The notes: generated by a model from the letters alone, not told the origin. A stretch of DNA of 64,000 nucleotides from Eustoma russellianum (GCA_036186865.1 AP025047.1:257820-321819); one strand, 5' to 3'; positions 1 to 12,424 are shown, counted from the first letter of the stretch. Made by a program: numbers and translations.

Positions 1-274
1 GCAACTTGTCACATTTGATTAGCAGGGTCTACATATATCTCATATATTTGATTGGTCCTTGTGATCTTATATATTTGATTGGTCATGAAACAATTTGTCA
101 AATTTAAGCAACTTGTGATCCTATATATTTGATTGATCAAAGAACAATTTGTCACTTTTAAGCAACTTGTGATTGGTGAAGGAGCAATTTGTCACATTTG
201 ATTGGGCAAAATAAAGAGCCTACATGTATCTCATATATTTGATTGGTTTAAAGCATGGGGTGATTAACATAGAG

Positions 275-337
<63 letters not shown>

Positions 338-345
338 ATTGGTCA
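1..345. repeat. Irregular local repeat array (TTTGATTGGTC-type units)
   Basis: About eight degenerate copies of a unit centred on ATATTTGATTGGTC occur here, interleaved with related phrases such as CAATTTGTCA and AAGCAACTTGTGAT. Spacing is irregular, so this is a local minisatellite-like cluster, not a clean tandem array. No gene is visible within it. Confidence 0.6.
276..334. repeat. (TA)n microsatellite
   Basis: An uninterrupted TA dinucleotide run of about 59 bp lies inside the local repeat cluster. It is likely length-polymorphic. Confidence 0.95.
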
Positions 346-755
346 TAGGACTTAAAATTTGCATGTTTGTTTAATAATGTCATCAGGAGGCAAAGTGCCT
401 ATAAAATTCTTTTAGTACTGAAGAGAAAATTGATACGGTAAAATGCATTTAACCCTTATTATTATACACACCTTGTCGGTCACGACAAGTGCATAAATTT
501 TAAAACAGTGTAATTTTGTAACTACTTTTTTTACCTAATAAAGATTGCAAAAATATAAAACTCCAGAATTGGTGAAGAACCATAAACTTTTGGAACATAT
601 GGAAAGTCTAACAACATCCTCTTCTGTTTTCTGACCAGAGAGGAAAAAAAAATCACGACGACAAGAAATCTACGAGAAGGCAAAAAGCCCTTTGGACTTT
701 GCCGAGGGAAGCATTGGATTTGGGGGGGCTGGGGTTGTTTGTGGATGTGGAGGAA

Positions 756-2942
756 TCACACAGCAGCCCTGGTGGGTAGCTGGACTTCAGACCGAGCCTT
801 TCTCTTTTCTTCATTTGGGCGGTACAAAAACCACAACACGAGCTGGCTGAATCCAAGAATTGCTCCAACTCCATTTCCAGTCTGTTTGGTTATTAACATC
901 AAGAAACAAGTTTAACTCAACAACAAACTTTAAACACAATCCAGGATAAAGAATCAAGACTAAATCGAGCTTATAAGTACCAAGATATATGGATCAAGTT
1001 TGACTAGGAGAGCGTATATTGCCCAGACGAGCCCATTGGCGAAACCAGCAAAGCACACCCAGAAAGGCATGAACTCGGCACTTTTTGTTTTGATCACTTG
1101 TCTCTGTAGAACCAATGTAGAGTTAAATAAGAATTGTATGTGTATGAACATCTTGTGTAATTACCAGTGACATGATTTATAGCTAACAAACATATACTTA
1201 CCATGATAGACAGTGGAGATCCGTAAAGGATAATACCGAATATGACCGAGAGGATACCAACGAACATGGATCTTCTTTCATGGGTTTTAAAGGCTAGGAT
1301 ATCGATCACCGCCATGATAGTAAAGAAGACAAGTTCTGCTCCAAGAATACCGACGACTTTAAACTGAAAAGGGGATTGAGCAAATATCAAAGTTCATTTA
1401 TAATTAGGGGAATCAGAAAATTGATCTAACAAAAGGAAACAGTGATGCAGAGGATGTTAAAGTGTACCCTCATCTTCTTATCAGTGTAGGCAAAGTAAAC
1501 ACAGAGGAAGAATAGTTCCAACGCAAGCCCAATGCTATTGATGCTAACGACGAGCCAACTGTCCGGGTGGTTGAATGGTAATCCATAGAATACCCAGAAG
1601 GCACAATTCAACACTGCTGCAAGGTATGGATATGGATGGAAATCCTCCACAGACTTATTCTTCCAAATTCTATAAAAAGTTGGCCTGCATATTAAATCTA
1701 TTAGAATCAAATTCTAATACCATCCAAATTCTACAAAATTCATTCTAAACGAACTCAACTCAAACTTTAAACAAGCCAAGTTCGAATAGCTTGTTTGAAC
1801 TCGATTTGCATGCAGGGTAGTTGTTTGACATATTTTGTCAAGCTTTTAGTGAAAAAAGCTTTACCAAGAAAGAATAATTAGCTGTCCAAGTATTTTGTGT
1901 AGCAATGAGATTAAAGGATAAGATCATGAACGTTTAGACATCCATAAAAAGAGAAGTATGTTTGCAGATATAAACAAGCAAAATATCCTTAGATAGTAAG
2001 ACCAATGAAAATATAACCGTCCTGAGTTCATTCAAAATAAGAATAAAAATATAATCACAATAATAAAGTAAAAATTAATAACATGTGTTATTTATGTTTC
2101 TCTTTAGTCTCATATATCTGTTAATCCGGTAAATTAGATATGTGCAATTAATAACCCTGAAAGATTGAGTCGTAGCCAATACAGGGTTTAGAGCCATAAG
2201 AAACTAAAACTTGTATTAGCTCTCAGTCTCATCCATACACCAACATATATCTCTATTGTGATATGTTAATTATTTCTTATTTACTTTTTTCCCTGTCTAG
2301 ACGCAAATAAGAAAACAAAAGAAAGAATAAAGGAAAAACAAAAAAAACTATACGTCCTTTTGATTAAAAAAAAAATTTCACACACAAATCCGGCAAATCT
2401 TTCGGCCAAGGTTACAGAATTCTCGCCTCACCAAATGAGTAAAAGATAGAAAGCAGCAAACAGCACAAAGACAAGTGAATCTATGCGCTCAAAAAGAAGA
2501 TTGACATATTGAGGTCGAGAAAGCTTACGCTGGCGAGAAGAAGAGGAAGAAAGAGGTGACGTTTCCTGAAAAGAAAAAATTACATCTCCCCATTAATTAT
2601 CCATCAAACAAAAATAAAAAATAAAAATAATGTAGAAGAAGAAGATTAATTATTTAGCGGCGGAACCAACCACAAGGCGTAAAACATAATCGCAGTTACT
2701 ATTTACCGATTATTACCAATAACCGGAGGAGCGATCAATCGGCACTAAAAAATTAAATTAAGAACATAACTACAGAAACTAACGAGGACGAAGATTTGAT
2801 CTTTTCGATCAATCTCAGAACAGCACCAAGCCACTATAATGTATATACAGAAAAGCAGCGCATATATAGGACAGTATCTATACGTACCGATCACGCCGAT
2901 CACGAAACGAATGGAGTGAATAGTGTGAGGACTGACCGTCAT
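756..2942 (-). CDS. SWEET: Clade II SWEET sugar transporter
   Basis: SWEETs are seven-helix membrane uniporters that move hexoses or sucrose down a gradient. Six minus-strand exons join in frame to 239 aa: 2888-2942, 2529-2565, 1468-1684, 1202-1363, 981-1103 and 756-881. All junctions are GT-AG. The 37-bp second exon is typical of the family. Two MtN3/saliva repeats are visible. The first runs from VIGNVTSFFLFFSP through TFYRIWKNKSVEDF and YPYLAAVLNC to GLPF; the second contains ILYGSPLSIM, KTKSAEFMPF and TGNGVG. The conserved helix prolines and the SINSIG and TGNGVG asparagines are present. KSVEDFHPYPYLAAVLNC and the KKMR loop resemble clade II (SWEET4-8), which mostly moves hexoses. The tail after TM7 is short. 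The exact orthologue is not resolved. Nothing looks broken, so the gene is probably functional. Confidence 0.93.
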
Positions 2943-3060
2943 TGCTACTAACTTCAACGTGTTATTGCTTGAAGAATCACACGAACAGACGAGTAGGAAG
3001 AGGAGAAATCGGGGAGAGCAGTCAGTAAAGAACGTGAAGATGACGAGACCGGGGGGTATG

Positions 3061-3070
3061 CTTATATAAA
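3061..3070 (-). promoter_or_regulatory. Probable TATA box of the SWEET gene
   Basis: On the minus strand this reads TTTATATAAG, about 120 bp upstream of the SWEET start codon. That spacing suits transcription starting near 3030-3040 with a leader of about 90 nt. It is an inference from motif and position. Confidence 0.55.
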
Positions 3071-3099
3071 GAGAAAATTTGCCCAAGTTTGGATAGTTG

Positions 3100-4619
3100 G
3101 ATAGGAAGAGGATACTATCGAAATCTCAGGAGAGGAATTGAGTTTTATCTGATCTAAAACCTGATTAGAGAGTGCTTTCTTCATCGAAAAATAATCCTTT
3201 GGCGGTTAGAGAATCTCGCTTCGTTGAAATTTCTTGCGCAAAGGCATTCACCTTATTTCGTTTGCTTCACTACTCTTATATCAGAGTAAATAAAAAAATT
3301 ATTTAAATTTTATTCAGTACATGCAATTACATCCTGTTAATCTTTTTATTTATGTTTGGAAAGCATCCTGAAAATTTTCTTAAACGTTTAATATACATGC
3401 ATATCTCTGAGATTTTTATATTAAAAGAAAATTTATACTATTGATGGGATGGTGATGTATAAAATAAAACCAATTTAATAAATCAATTGTTTATTTATTT
3501 TATGCCTCAATATTTTTTTGATCGATAAAGCTTCAATAGTTTATAAGGCAACAAACCTTTCAAAAATGTCTCTGCACTGTTAGATTGTTATGATTAATTA
3601 TTACGTAGTATCACAATTGGATAATTAGCTATTAACTTCATTAAGATTGATATATAAAAAGTAATATGCGCTGCGAAAATATAGTTCACTAAAGATATGA
3701 CACGTATAATAATTAACTTTTTAGCCAAATAGCTATAAAAACACGCTACAAATCAGTAAATTTTTCTGTAAGGAAATAATTTTTTTGTTTACCCTATATT
3801 AATTGGATGACGATAGTAGAATTCTGCACAAACATATAAAGTGACACTAATATGAATTCTACAAAATCTTTTTTCCTTATACATTACAAAAATTGGCTTA
3901 TCTTATCACTAATATGCACAAATCATGAACCCTAGTAATAATCCTGCACAAACATATAAAGCCGACACTAGTATGAATTCTATACGACTAAGGATTCCAA
4001 TCAATGAAACCCAAAATTACAATTATTGGGTAAAGAGGTTTATTATTGTTGTTGTTAAATCAGTCTTTTGATAGAAAATATCGAATATAAAGAAAAGCTT
4101 ATAAACCAATACTAACATATAAACCCAACCTTATACAAAGTCTGTACGTGAAAAAAAAAATCAGAATTTGGTTAGGAAATACCAAAGCTTAAGCAAAGTT
4201 AATCTTCGGTTTATTGTCCAAGTAATAATTTTTCTTCTCAGTATCAATTTAGAGTCTCCGTTGCATAAAACAATTGAATAATTGAGTCGTTAAGTTGCAA
4301 GAAGAATACTGATGTGCATCTCGTAAATCATGATGAAGAAAATTATTGAACAACTCTGGAATTTGTTATATGTTAATGAAAAAAAAAACATCCTAATGAA
4401 TGACAACAAAAAAATGATGCTTTGAAGACCTACATTTATCCACTAGAGTCTATACACAGACGCATGGTGGAGTACAACGACATCATTTTATATTTGGTAG
4501 ATCTACTACTTAGTCCTATTCTTATATCATGTCACTGTCTTTACTCTATCGAACATGGGATTTTTAACGTTTTTACATTGTAACGATCTAGATTTGACAT
4601 AACCTTGAAAATCAATATA
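3100..4619. other. Intergenic, AT-rich; one short local duplication
   Basis: I see no gene here. A ~37-bp phrase (CTGCACAAACATATAAA followed by a GACACTA-TATGAATTCT segment) occurs at 3824-3860 and again at 3944-3981 with few differences, a local duplication about 120 bp apart. The rest is AT-rich, low-information sequence. Confidence 0.5.
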
Positions 4620-4659
4620 ATTATCAGACACATAGTGACGCCACTATGTGTCTGATAAT
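4620..4659. repeat. Near-perfect 18-bp inverted repeat with 4-nt loop
   Basis: The arm ATTATCAGACACATAGTG at 4620-4637 is followed by ACGC and then its exact reverse complement at 4642-4659. The stem extends outward imperfectly through AT-rich sequence. It could be the core of a decayed foldback element. No gene is attached. Confidence 0.75.
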
Positions 4660-4750
4660 AATATTTAAATCTCAACAAATTCAAGTTTTATCCGTGTTGG
4701 ACTTAAATTGATTAATCGTTGTACATATACCACTTAGATTAATTCATATG

Positions 4751-4925
4751 TACCATGTCACGATCTTTAGGTTATCGAGTGTTGGATTAAAAGTCTTCAC
4801 ATTTATATATACCATGTCATAATCTTCAGATTATCCAGTATGGAAGTGAAAGTCTGTACAGCTTACCCTGCGACAATCTTCAGTTTATTGAGTGTGGAAT
4901 TTAGAGACTTTACAATTTACCCTGC
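4751..4925. repeat. Degenerate tandem repeat, three units of about 54-59 bp
   Basis: Units begin near 4751, 4810 and 4864. Each carries a TACC(A/C)TG start, then (A/T)ATCTT(C/T)AG, a TTATC/TTATTGAGTGT-like segment and AGTCTTYACA. A more diverged relative lies upstream near 4525. The family appears non-coding. Confidence 0.55.
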
Positions 4926-5240
4926 TTAAATGGACCAACGTTCTCTTTAGCCTCCTATATCATTGTTGGCATTTAGTACTTAAACCTATACTTATATGAA
5001 TATAATATTGTGTCTTTAAAATTATGGTATCAGAACTGACTACCCTATGACAAAGGCATTTGGTTAAAGGATTCAGGGTGTTCTTGGAGAGGATGCTATT
5101 CCATCTAAGAGAGGTGAAGTGCAAATGCCGAAATCCCATATTAGATTAAGTGAATATGATTGCATAGTATGTAAGAATGTAACTATGTAGCAAATATCAA
5201 CAAAAATTAATACTTTTCGTTGTAGCGAGTGTATACAGTT

Positions 5241-6015
5241 AGGCCTATAGTAGCATCACTGTATTCAAACAGATGCAATAACCTAGAATGTGCTGGATGA
5301 ATTCAAGTCGATACAAATATAAAATGTGAAAATGATCTATTTATCTATCTTATTGTCTTAAGCCTGAAAAGATTTAACATTTTACAATTGTTGCTAGTCC
5401 ATAAATAAACAATCTAATGTTAAGACTGTTTATTGAGCTGAACTGAAAATTATGGTAAATGGCAAATAGAGCCTACTCATGCTTTGACCAATGTTTGAAC
5501 CCGATTCAAATATTTGATTAGGAATCGAGTTTTGCGGTTGTTTCAAGATCGGGCCGACCTATTTATTCTTTTTGTTTTCCGGGCTCAACCTTTGTATTTT
5601 TGTTATTGTGTATCAAGTATACTTTTCTAACATTTTTCGGCTCAACATTCAATAATGTAACTAGGCTTATAGTAACACCACCGTATTCGAATAGATGCAA
5701 GAACCTAGAATGTACTGAGCAAATTCGGGCCGTTACAAAATATAGTGTGAAAATGATCTATTTATCTATTTTATCGTCTAAAATATTTAATATTTTACAA
5801 TGAATACAAGTTTATAAATAAATAATCTAATATTATTAACTGTTTGTTCGGCTGAACTGAAAATTATGGTTGACAGAGCCTGCCCATGCTTTGACCAATG
5901 TTTGAACCCGTTCAAATATTTGGGTAGGAATCGGGGCGACCTATCTTTTTTTTTTTTTTTTCTGGGCTTATCCTATGTATTATTATTATTGTGTATCAAG
6001 TATACTTTTCCGATG
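5241..6015. repeat. Diverged tandem duplication, unit about 0.4 kb
   Basis: Copy A (5241-5630) and copy B (5663-6015) share phrases in the same order. These are AGGCYTATAGTA, AGATGCAA-AACCTAGAATGT, GTGAAAATGATCTATTTATC, CATGCTTTGACCAATGTTTG and TGTATCAAGTATACTTTTC. Offsets fall from 422 to about 383 bp, showing indels since duplication. I see no coding capacity. Confidence 0.75.
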
Positions 6016-7055
6016 TAACCACGTTATTACTGCATAATGTGTTATGTAAGCTTAAACAAATCTTTTTAATGCTAATCACTCTGTTTCTCTCTCATTTGTG
6101 AACTCTTAGAAATGTGCTTGTGATACATATGTATTTCTTTATTTATTTAAATTTTGTCCATTGACTTAGTAGAAGCTTGAAATGGCCTTGTAATAAAGAT
6201 CATTATTCTGGATGAGAAGTAGAGTTCGAATCCTATTTTCTTTCTATGTGCGTGTGGTAAATTTTCTTGAAGAAAAAATGTTAGTTACTAGTAGCTATCT
6301 TAAAGTTTTAGGAAAATTTTTCAAAACTTAATTCATGATTTTTTACGAACATGTTTTATAAGATTGTCTGTGTCTCATGTACTAAAAGGATTTAACAATG
6401 TCTTCCATGACTTTTGCTTGTAATTTATAAGAGTAAACATGTGAGTTTAACCCAACACAGATTCGGCCCAAAACTTTTTGTAGTTATGAATGTTGTAGGA
6501 CCAAATTTCAAGGACGACCCACGACTTCAATTGTAGGCCGGACTTGAGCTCACATAAATTTTTGGCATATAAATGCCACTGATACACTCATCTAATCTAA
6601 CAGATGCTAAAGATAGATGTTATATGTAATACTATGTCTCGCATCATAAAGAGATTAGAAAAGTCTAATATTGATGTGAGATCAGTAAAGTATCATATCG
6701 TATGTAAATATAAGCTTAAATATTAAATGTCAATTTAAGTTACTTATTTTCGAATCAACAAAAACGAAGCTCAAAAAATTAATATTTAATCTTGTATGAT
6801 CGAAGAGTTAACATAACCTTGTCATGCTCAAAATAATGTATTTATTTATTTATTTATTTATTTTCTTTTGGATTTTCTTTTGATGTATGAAATACTACGT
6901 TTAAAATATTCAATTTACATTACCATATTAGCTATACATACTATTCTTACAACATGCTAGAACACATTGTCATCTCAGCTCAATATGCTGATATGTGTTA
7001 CTCCCAGAAAGAGAAAGATGCCTATATGTGAGTGATAGTTGGTAAAAATTTCTGC
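6016..7055. other. Intergenic, no gene seen
   Basis: This is AT-rich sequence with a short ATTT tandem run near 6840-6865. A phrase near 6225 (GAGTTCGAATCC) resembles a pol III B box but lacks a convincing partner, so no RNA gene is called. Confidence 0.5.
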
Positions 7056-7059
7056 TTTT

Positions 7060-7700
7060 TTTTTTTTATGAAATGATGCAATTTTTACAACACCTCCTTT
7101 CAATCTTAAATAGTCATAAACTAATTTTGGAAGTTAAATTCTACATAAATGTGTCAAATTAACTTCTTTTTTGTGAATTGAAATCTATAAATACAAAGAT
7201 CAAAAGGTTTTAAAGACATACTTGAGATATACATTTTTATATACTTTGAAATGATCCCTAAAAAACCTTTAGAGTCTTTTGTGAAAACCTGCAGCATTTT
7301 TTCATTGTTTTTTCTCTTATCATTTGGTATTAAACGCTTCAAATGGACAAGTTCAATCTTCTTCTTATAGAGCATAGGAAAAGAAAAAGTCATTATATCA
7401 TGGAAGACACGTGCAACATAGTCTACATTGCTCAATGATTGAGGCAATTCTGTTTTAAGAACAATAACATTTGTTATGTCTCAACTATTTTCCTTCTCTT
7501 TCTTTCACTTTTTTATGTTTGTCATCATACCTTTTTAATTATTCTTATAGAATCTTGTGTATTCTAAAGAAAATCTATAGAAACATAAGAATGACTTCTT
7601 TAATGTTTTCTTGGACTTCTTTATGTTATAGTTTAATCAATGGTTTATCATCTTCTATGTACTCTAAACCTAAATTTCCAACATGAATATGTAGATAACT
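7060..7700 (+). repeat. Dispersed ~640-bp repeat, copy A (possible LTR)
   Basis: This segment is alignable over its length to 12425-13060. Shared landmarks in order are AAAATGATGCAA-like, CATAAACTAA-TTTGGAA, CTATAAATACAARGATCAAAAGG, GTGAAAAC-TGCA and AACATTTGTTATGTCTC. The CTATAAATACA motif looks like a TATA box. The copy ends just upstream of the decayed Copia coding relic, so it may be that element's 5' LTR. Confidence 0.6.
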
Positions 7701-7789
7701 TTAACAAGACATATCATTATGTTTCACTAGAATATGTGTAAGCTTTTCATCTCTTTACACCATACCTTCTCTTCATTTCAATGCACCTA

Positions 7790-8670
7790 ATACCAAGTCT
7801 TTCTGATGCAATGAAGCTTTGCTTTCTTCAATTCAGTTTGAGTTTCTTGATCCAATGCTTCTGAATCCTGCTACGTCTGAATATGGATTCAAAGATATCT
7901 GCTGGTTTGAAGATGGTATAAAAGGTACTGATTCATCTAGAATCCAATATTCGGGCCAAAGGTTTCAGTCGAAGGAATCAGAAATAATGTCATGTACTCA
8001 TTGTGGTTTCGCAGAACATACAAAGGAACCCATGTATACAGAGGAAGAGGGAGAGCAAAGGCAGATCATTGGATTAGCTAGGAAGGTCAAAGGGTTCTAT
8101 TTCCCTGATACAACTTTTCATCCTAATCTGTCATTTTTTCAGTTTGATACAGTCAAGGCTATACACATCATGTCCCAAAGCTAATTTGTTTCAGCTCCCG
8201 CCACTAATCTATTTCTCTTATGTGACAACCTAGACTGGACATATTTCAAGAGGAGAAATGCAGCTTGTACAAAACAATGCGACTAGTCTTTATATTTATA
8301 TACAACATCATTGTGGCACATGTCCTTTGGCTACAAAATTAAATTACCATTTTCTTTGAGCAGCCTAGTCCTCTATGCAAATTTCACCTTATTCATGTGG
8401 ATATCTGGGTGCAATACAAAATAGTTTACTTTGTTTCAAAAATATTATCGCAGTTGGCTTTTGCCTCTGTGATGTTTGTTTGATCAGCATCATTCTACTC
8501 CTGCCCAAAGAAACCAAACACCTTCCCAAATTTAAGATAATAAACAACCTGATTATCATTCCTTGAAGATTGTTGGCTGCTTGGAACCAACCAGAGTTAT
8601 ATTTTTTTCCCCTATGAGTAGAACAGGTGTATTCCTTGGTTTACCTAGTGGGCAGAAGGATATGCTTGAA
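7790..8670 (+). pseudogene. Decayed Ty1/Copia retrotransposon relic (gag to integrase fragments)
   Basis: Fragments in Copia order lie in mixed frames. Near 7990 there is a zinc-knuckle relic, CTHCGFAEHTKEPM, with the last cysteine replaced by methionine. LWHMSFG lies at 8311, resembling the pre-integrase LWHxRLGH box. FHLIHVDIW lies at 8382, resembling the first catalytic-aspartate region of the integrase. GVFLGLPSGQK lies at 8626, resembling the integrase C-terminal FLGYP box. Frames change between fragments and whole domains are missing, so this is dead. The match is by motif order only. Confidence 0.7.
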
Positions 8671-9958
8671 CTAAAGAATTCTCCAGGTCCATAAATGTTG
8701 TTTTCTTTGGACTTATGCCCATAGATCAAATTCTTTCTTGGATTTGATTTCACTTGACTGTCTACGCTTCCATTGCGTGTGTTTGGGGTAGAAGTTATTC
8801 TCCTTCTTACAAACATATAACCACCCCACAAACATGGATCAGTCACTTCCAATTCCTATTCTTGATGCTTATACTCTCTTTGAATTCCGCCACTAGCCTA
8901 TATTCTATATCAGTCCCTCCACTCCATCAATCTTTGCCACTCTCTCAACTGTCTACCTCATTGTCAATCTATCAAAATCCTACTGATCGTCATGAAATTC
9001 CTTCTCAACCTGGGAGGCCTGATACTAATAGACACTCTTCCAAATTACACTATACTGAAAAATCAAATAGAATAATATTTTTGAGATTGAAAGGGTACTT
9101 TAATTAGTGTAGATTACAAAAGAATTCAACGACGAGACTTTTGATTTAACTTAAATAATGACTTATAAAACTGGCAGCAGCCTGATTATTTTGCTGGAGG
9201 CCAGAAAATAATAGAAAAAGGGAAAAATGTGTTGTAAAGGCGTAGAGACGTTGACAGTGGAAACAAATATGCCAATGAGAAGTCGCTGTTCAAAAGAGTC
9301 GCCTGTCACTCCCACTTTTTCTAAAGCCAGAAAATAGCATTAACTTTTGCTCCCACTTTCATATCATCCTCTTTATAAACCACACACATAAATCTCCAAA
9401 ACTACAGTTTTTTTTTTTATTTCTTAATTCCCCCCCCCCCCCCCTACTTTATAGTAGAGAGATATGCTTAATGGCCATTGCCCAGGTGCCATCTTCCTTT
9501 GAAAGATACATAAACTGCAATTGGGATTTTAAAGCCAACTCCCATGGCTTTTCCTTCCTCAATATCTAGCACGCCTTTTTCTAAAGTTGAGAGAAAAAAA
9601 AATACTTAATGATGCATGCTAAAAAGAAAGTTAATATTTTATACTATCCTTTTCCCACGAGGTCGAAAGATACCTCTATATGTGATGTCTTACCTTAGCC
9701 CAGAAGGCAATGAATTATCATTTCTTTTTTTTTTTCTTGGTTTAACCAATGTGTCACAGACAACAAATAATGCTACAGATACTCCTGGGCACTAGCTTAG
9801 GTATCATGTCCATGAACTATTCATCCTTTTGACGAATATAGCTAAGGGTAGATGTTCGATTGGGACTCTATTTGATAAAATAGTGGTTCTAAAATATTTT
9901 TTATTTATTTGAGTTTAGCATATTATGAATATCAATTTACTAAGATATTAAATAGACC
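8671..9958. other. Intergenic; possible further Copia remnant, poly-C tract
   Basis: Proline- and serine-rich open frames at 8754-9107 may be the degraded linker of the upstream Copia relic, but no motif confirms this. CTTTATAAACC near 9371 followed by a leader-like stretch resembles a promoter, but only tiny ORFs follow. A pure C run lies near 9430-9444. I call no gene. Confidence 0.4.
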
Positions 9959-9966
9959 ATTGTAGG

Positions 9967-10268
9967 TAGGGCTGTAAATGAACCAAGCCGTTCGGTTGTT
10001 CGGCTCGTTTGGCTCGAGCTCGAGCTCGGCTCGGATAAAAGGTTAATGAACAGAGTTTGAACACCATTTTTCTGTTCGAACTCGGTAAGTGGCACCGTTC
10101 GTTTAAGGTGTTCGGCTCGTTAATGTTGTTCGCTAGTTAAACGAACCAAGCTTGAACAGTTAAATATGTTCGTATAAATAAACGAACAAGCTCGGCTCGT
10201 TTGCTAAGTTAAATGAACCGAGCTTGAACAATGCAATACTCGACTCGTTCGGCTCGTTTACAGCCCTA
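9967..10268. mobile_element. hAT-type MITE with 8-bp target duplication
   Basis: The 302-bp element has terminal inverted repeats TAGGGCTGTAAA and TTTACAGCCCTA. It is flanked on both sides by the perfect 8-bp direct repeat ATTGTAGG (9959-9966 and 10269-10276). Eight-bp duplications and TAGGG-type ends are characteristic of hAT transposons. The interior is rich in GGCTCG/CGAGC phrases in both orientations and has no ORF, so it depends on an outside transposase. Ends and duplication are intact, so it is still recognisable as a single insertion. Confidence 0.9.
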
Positions 10269-10276
10269 ATTGTAGG

Positions 10277-10614
10277 ATTTGTCTCCATACATCTTATCCA
10301 AAATTTCAATATATTCTAGAATTTTCAAAACTGTGCTTCATCCTTATTTTAAAATTAATATCATTTTAGTTTTTTGGATCATAAATCAATCAGCAACCTT
10401 AACTTTCCACATTTTTGTTCTAATAATTTTACGGTGCCATATTTGGCCATGATTAATTGCACATACTTTTTCTGGTTGCATATGCTTAACGAGACGAACG
10501 GTAAAAGTAAGTACATCCCCTTATGTATTTAAGCGTTCAAGTAAATGGGCTGACTAGCATTAGTAGATCTAGAAAAAATAAATGACCAAATGTAGAAATA
10601 GTAATTGAGTAAGA
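10277..10614. other. Intergenic, no gene seen
   Basis: This is AT-rich sequence between the hAT MITE and the SINE-like copy. No motif or coding signal is recognisable. Confidence 0.5.
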
Positions 10615-10760
10615 ACGATTCCAGGGCATAGCTTCTAGTTGAGAGTTGTTCTAAGAAGTATATGGTTCGATTCCAGAGACAATCATATTGTGGATGTATC
10701 ATGTTGTCTGGGCAAAAAGCTCAGTTTGCAGTAGACACCTTATATGAACTCCTTATGTAT
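10615..10760 (+). mobile_element. tRNA-derived SINE-like element, copy 1
   Basis: A box-A-like stretch (TAGCTTCTAGTTG near 10629) is followed about 35 bp later by a consensus pol III B box, GGTTCGATTCC, at 10664. The body ends with CAGTTTGCAGT and CTTATATGA (10722-10746). The same tail follows a B box at 48161-48405, so the two are probably members of one family. No target duplication was defined. Confidence 0.5.
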
Positions 10761-12424
10761 GACCTCTTCAATTTAGGAGACGGCTGAGCTCTTAATTTAT
10801 ATTTTTCACGATGTTTTTTGGATCTGAAACGATGGGTACCAATCATAGCAAGGGTATGATATTTTGCTCCTAAGTAATTGAGTTAGTAACAATTGACCCT
10901 GCAAGCAGCCTTTGTGGCATCCATTATTGGTGCCTTTCGATATTACTGGAAAAGTAGTGGACGACGCGATGGATGTAGGATTACGTATACATGCACTCAA
11001 GCAAACCGCGATACAGTTTGTTTGAGTTAATTAATATCAAATTATATGACCAAACTCTAAAATTTCAAAATAATCGGTTGAAATCGAGACAATTAGAAAA
11101 AACTGCAAATTAGGAACAAGAAAATCAAGAGCGAAAAGAGCACATTGATTTAAGTAGTTTGATTGGATCGGTATACGTCCACATGCAAGAGAAATTATTT
11201 CTTTTGTTTTTGACAAAGAAAACCGAAGTAATGGAACAAGACTCTACCTGACTATACATTTTCATAAGCTCTGCGCCTTTTGCTATCACCATAAATTTAA
11301 GAGAGAATCGTCTTCAAGTCATGCTTATGAGTGAAAAACTTTTAGGTTGGTTTTTGAGTTTAATTTTTCTTTTCAATTATTTTTGTTAAAAAGGTCATGT
11401 TTATGACTTCTAAAGGTTAGATCAAGCCACCAATTAGATCATTTAATATATTCCAATTTAGGTAACATGAACTCTATCAAAAAGACCAACATGGACTCTT
11501 TTTTATTCCCACTATGAGTATAAATAAACCAAACGGTTCGTAAGCCGTCTAAATTTGATTTAGATATTTGATCGACTAGTTTAGTTTGATAAAGTTCGAG
11601 ATCGAACTTTAATTGAATCGAAGAGTTAATGAGCCAACCTTGAGCATATTGATGCTCGACTCGTTGGCTCGTGAGCATGTTCGAACTTATAATATGTATG
11701 AAAACTATGCATAATCTGGTGTTATATTAGTATATTTGTTTGATACATACAATAAATTAAACATGTTAACTGGCAATTATTTTAATGGTAATAACTTTTC
11801 GTGCAAAAAATAATAACGGTTCAATAATATAAACTAAAAATTCATATTTCTACATAATATATGCATTTTTTTAAAAAAAATTAGATTTATTTTGCTTGAA
11901 TAGGCTCGAATACAGTTCGAAACAATTTAAAAATACTCTCAATAATTTAATGTTATTCTATCTCAAGCTCAAGCTCAAGTTCGAAAAAAACTAAAAAATA
12001 CATGACTTGACAATTTAATGCTTGGATCAGCTGGATCCTTTGCACCCCTAATAACCAATAATTTAATTAATGCTAGTCCGAGTATATGAAATACGGCAAG
12101 GAATACTAAATTGTTGAAAAATACATAAAAGTACTTTAAAAAATGCTCCAAATTTATATAAAAACATTAATAAGGTTTATTAAAGAATGGAGTGAAACTT
12201 GGTTTGGATCAGTTTTCGCTTAATTCAAGGTTCAACCATTAGCCATACCCTGATTCCAAGGTTTGCCTGTCAAATTCTGAAGAGAGCTAAACATTCAGCG
12301 ACATAGTTCAATGACTGATTCTAAAGTTTCTGTTTTCTGACCGAACGAAGCATCAAACGTTCGGCAATCGAGTTTGTCCAATGTTTGGCTACGAGCTCAA
12401 CAACTTCAGAAGTGTTGTTTTTTC
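10761..12424. other. Intergenic; possible truncated MITE end near 12045
   Basis: I find no gene. TTCGAA- and GCTC-rich sequence at 11530-11700 and 11890-12050, ending in TTTGCACCCCTAAT, resembles one end of a hAT-like non-autonomous element, but the matching start (AGGGGTGCAAA) was not found. The element is therefore probably truncated. Confidence 0.35.

Noticed and set aside
2745..3086. Longer open frame including SWEET exon 1 and upstream sequence
   Set aside because: The frame upstream of the SWEET ATG covers the TATA box and leader; splicing requires only the part from 2942 to 2888.
6170..6260. Possible tRNA/SINE with GAGTTCGAATCC
   Set aside because: Only a B-box-like phrase; no A box and no shared tail with the other SINE-like copies.
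7154..7447. 97-codon minus-strand frame
   Set aside because: It lies inside the dispersed repeat and its counterpart in copy B is not kept open.
9370..9620. Possible small-peptide gene after a TATA-like motif
   Set aside because: Only ORFs of 12-22 codons follow and none resembles a known peptide.
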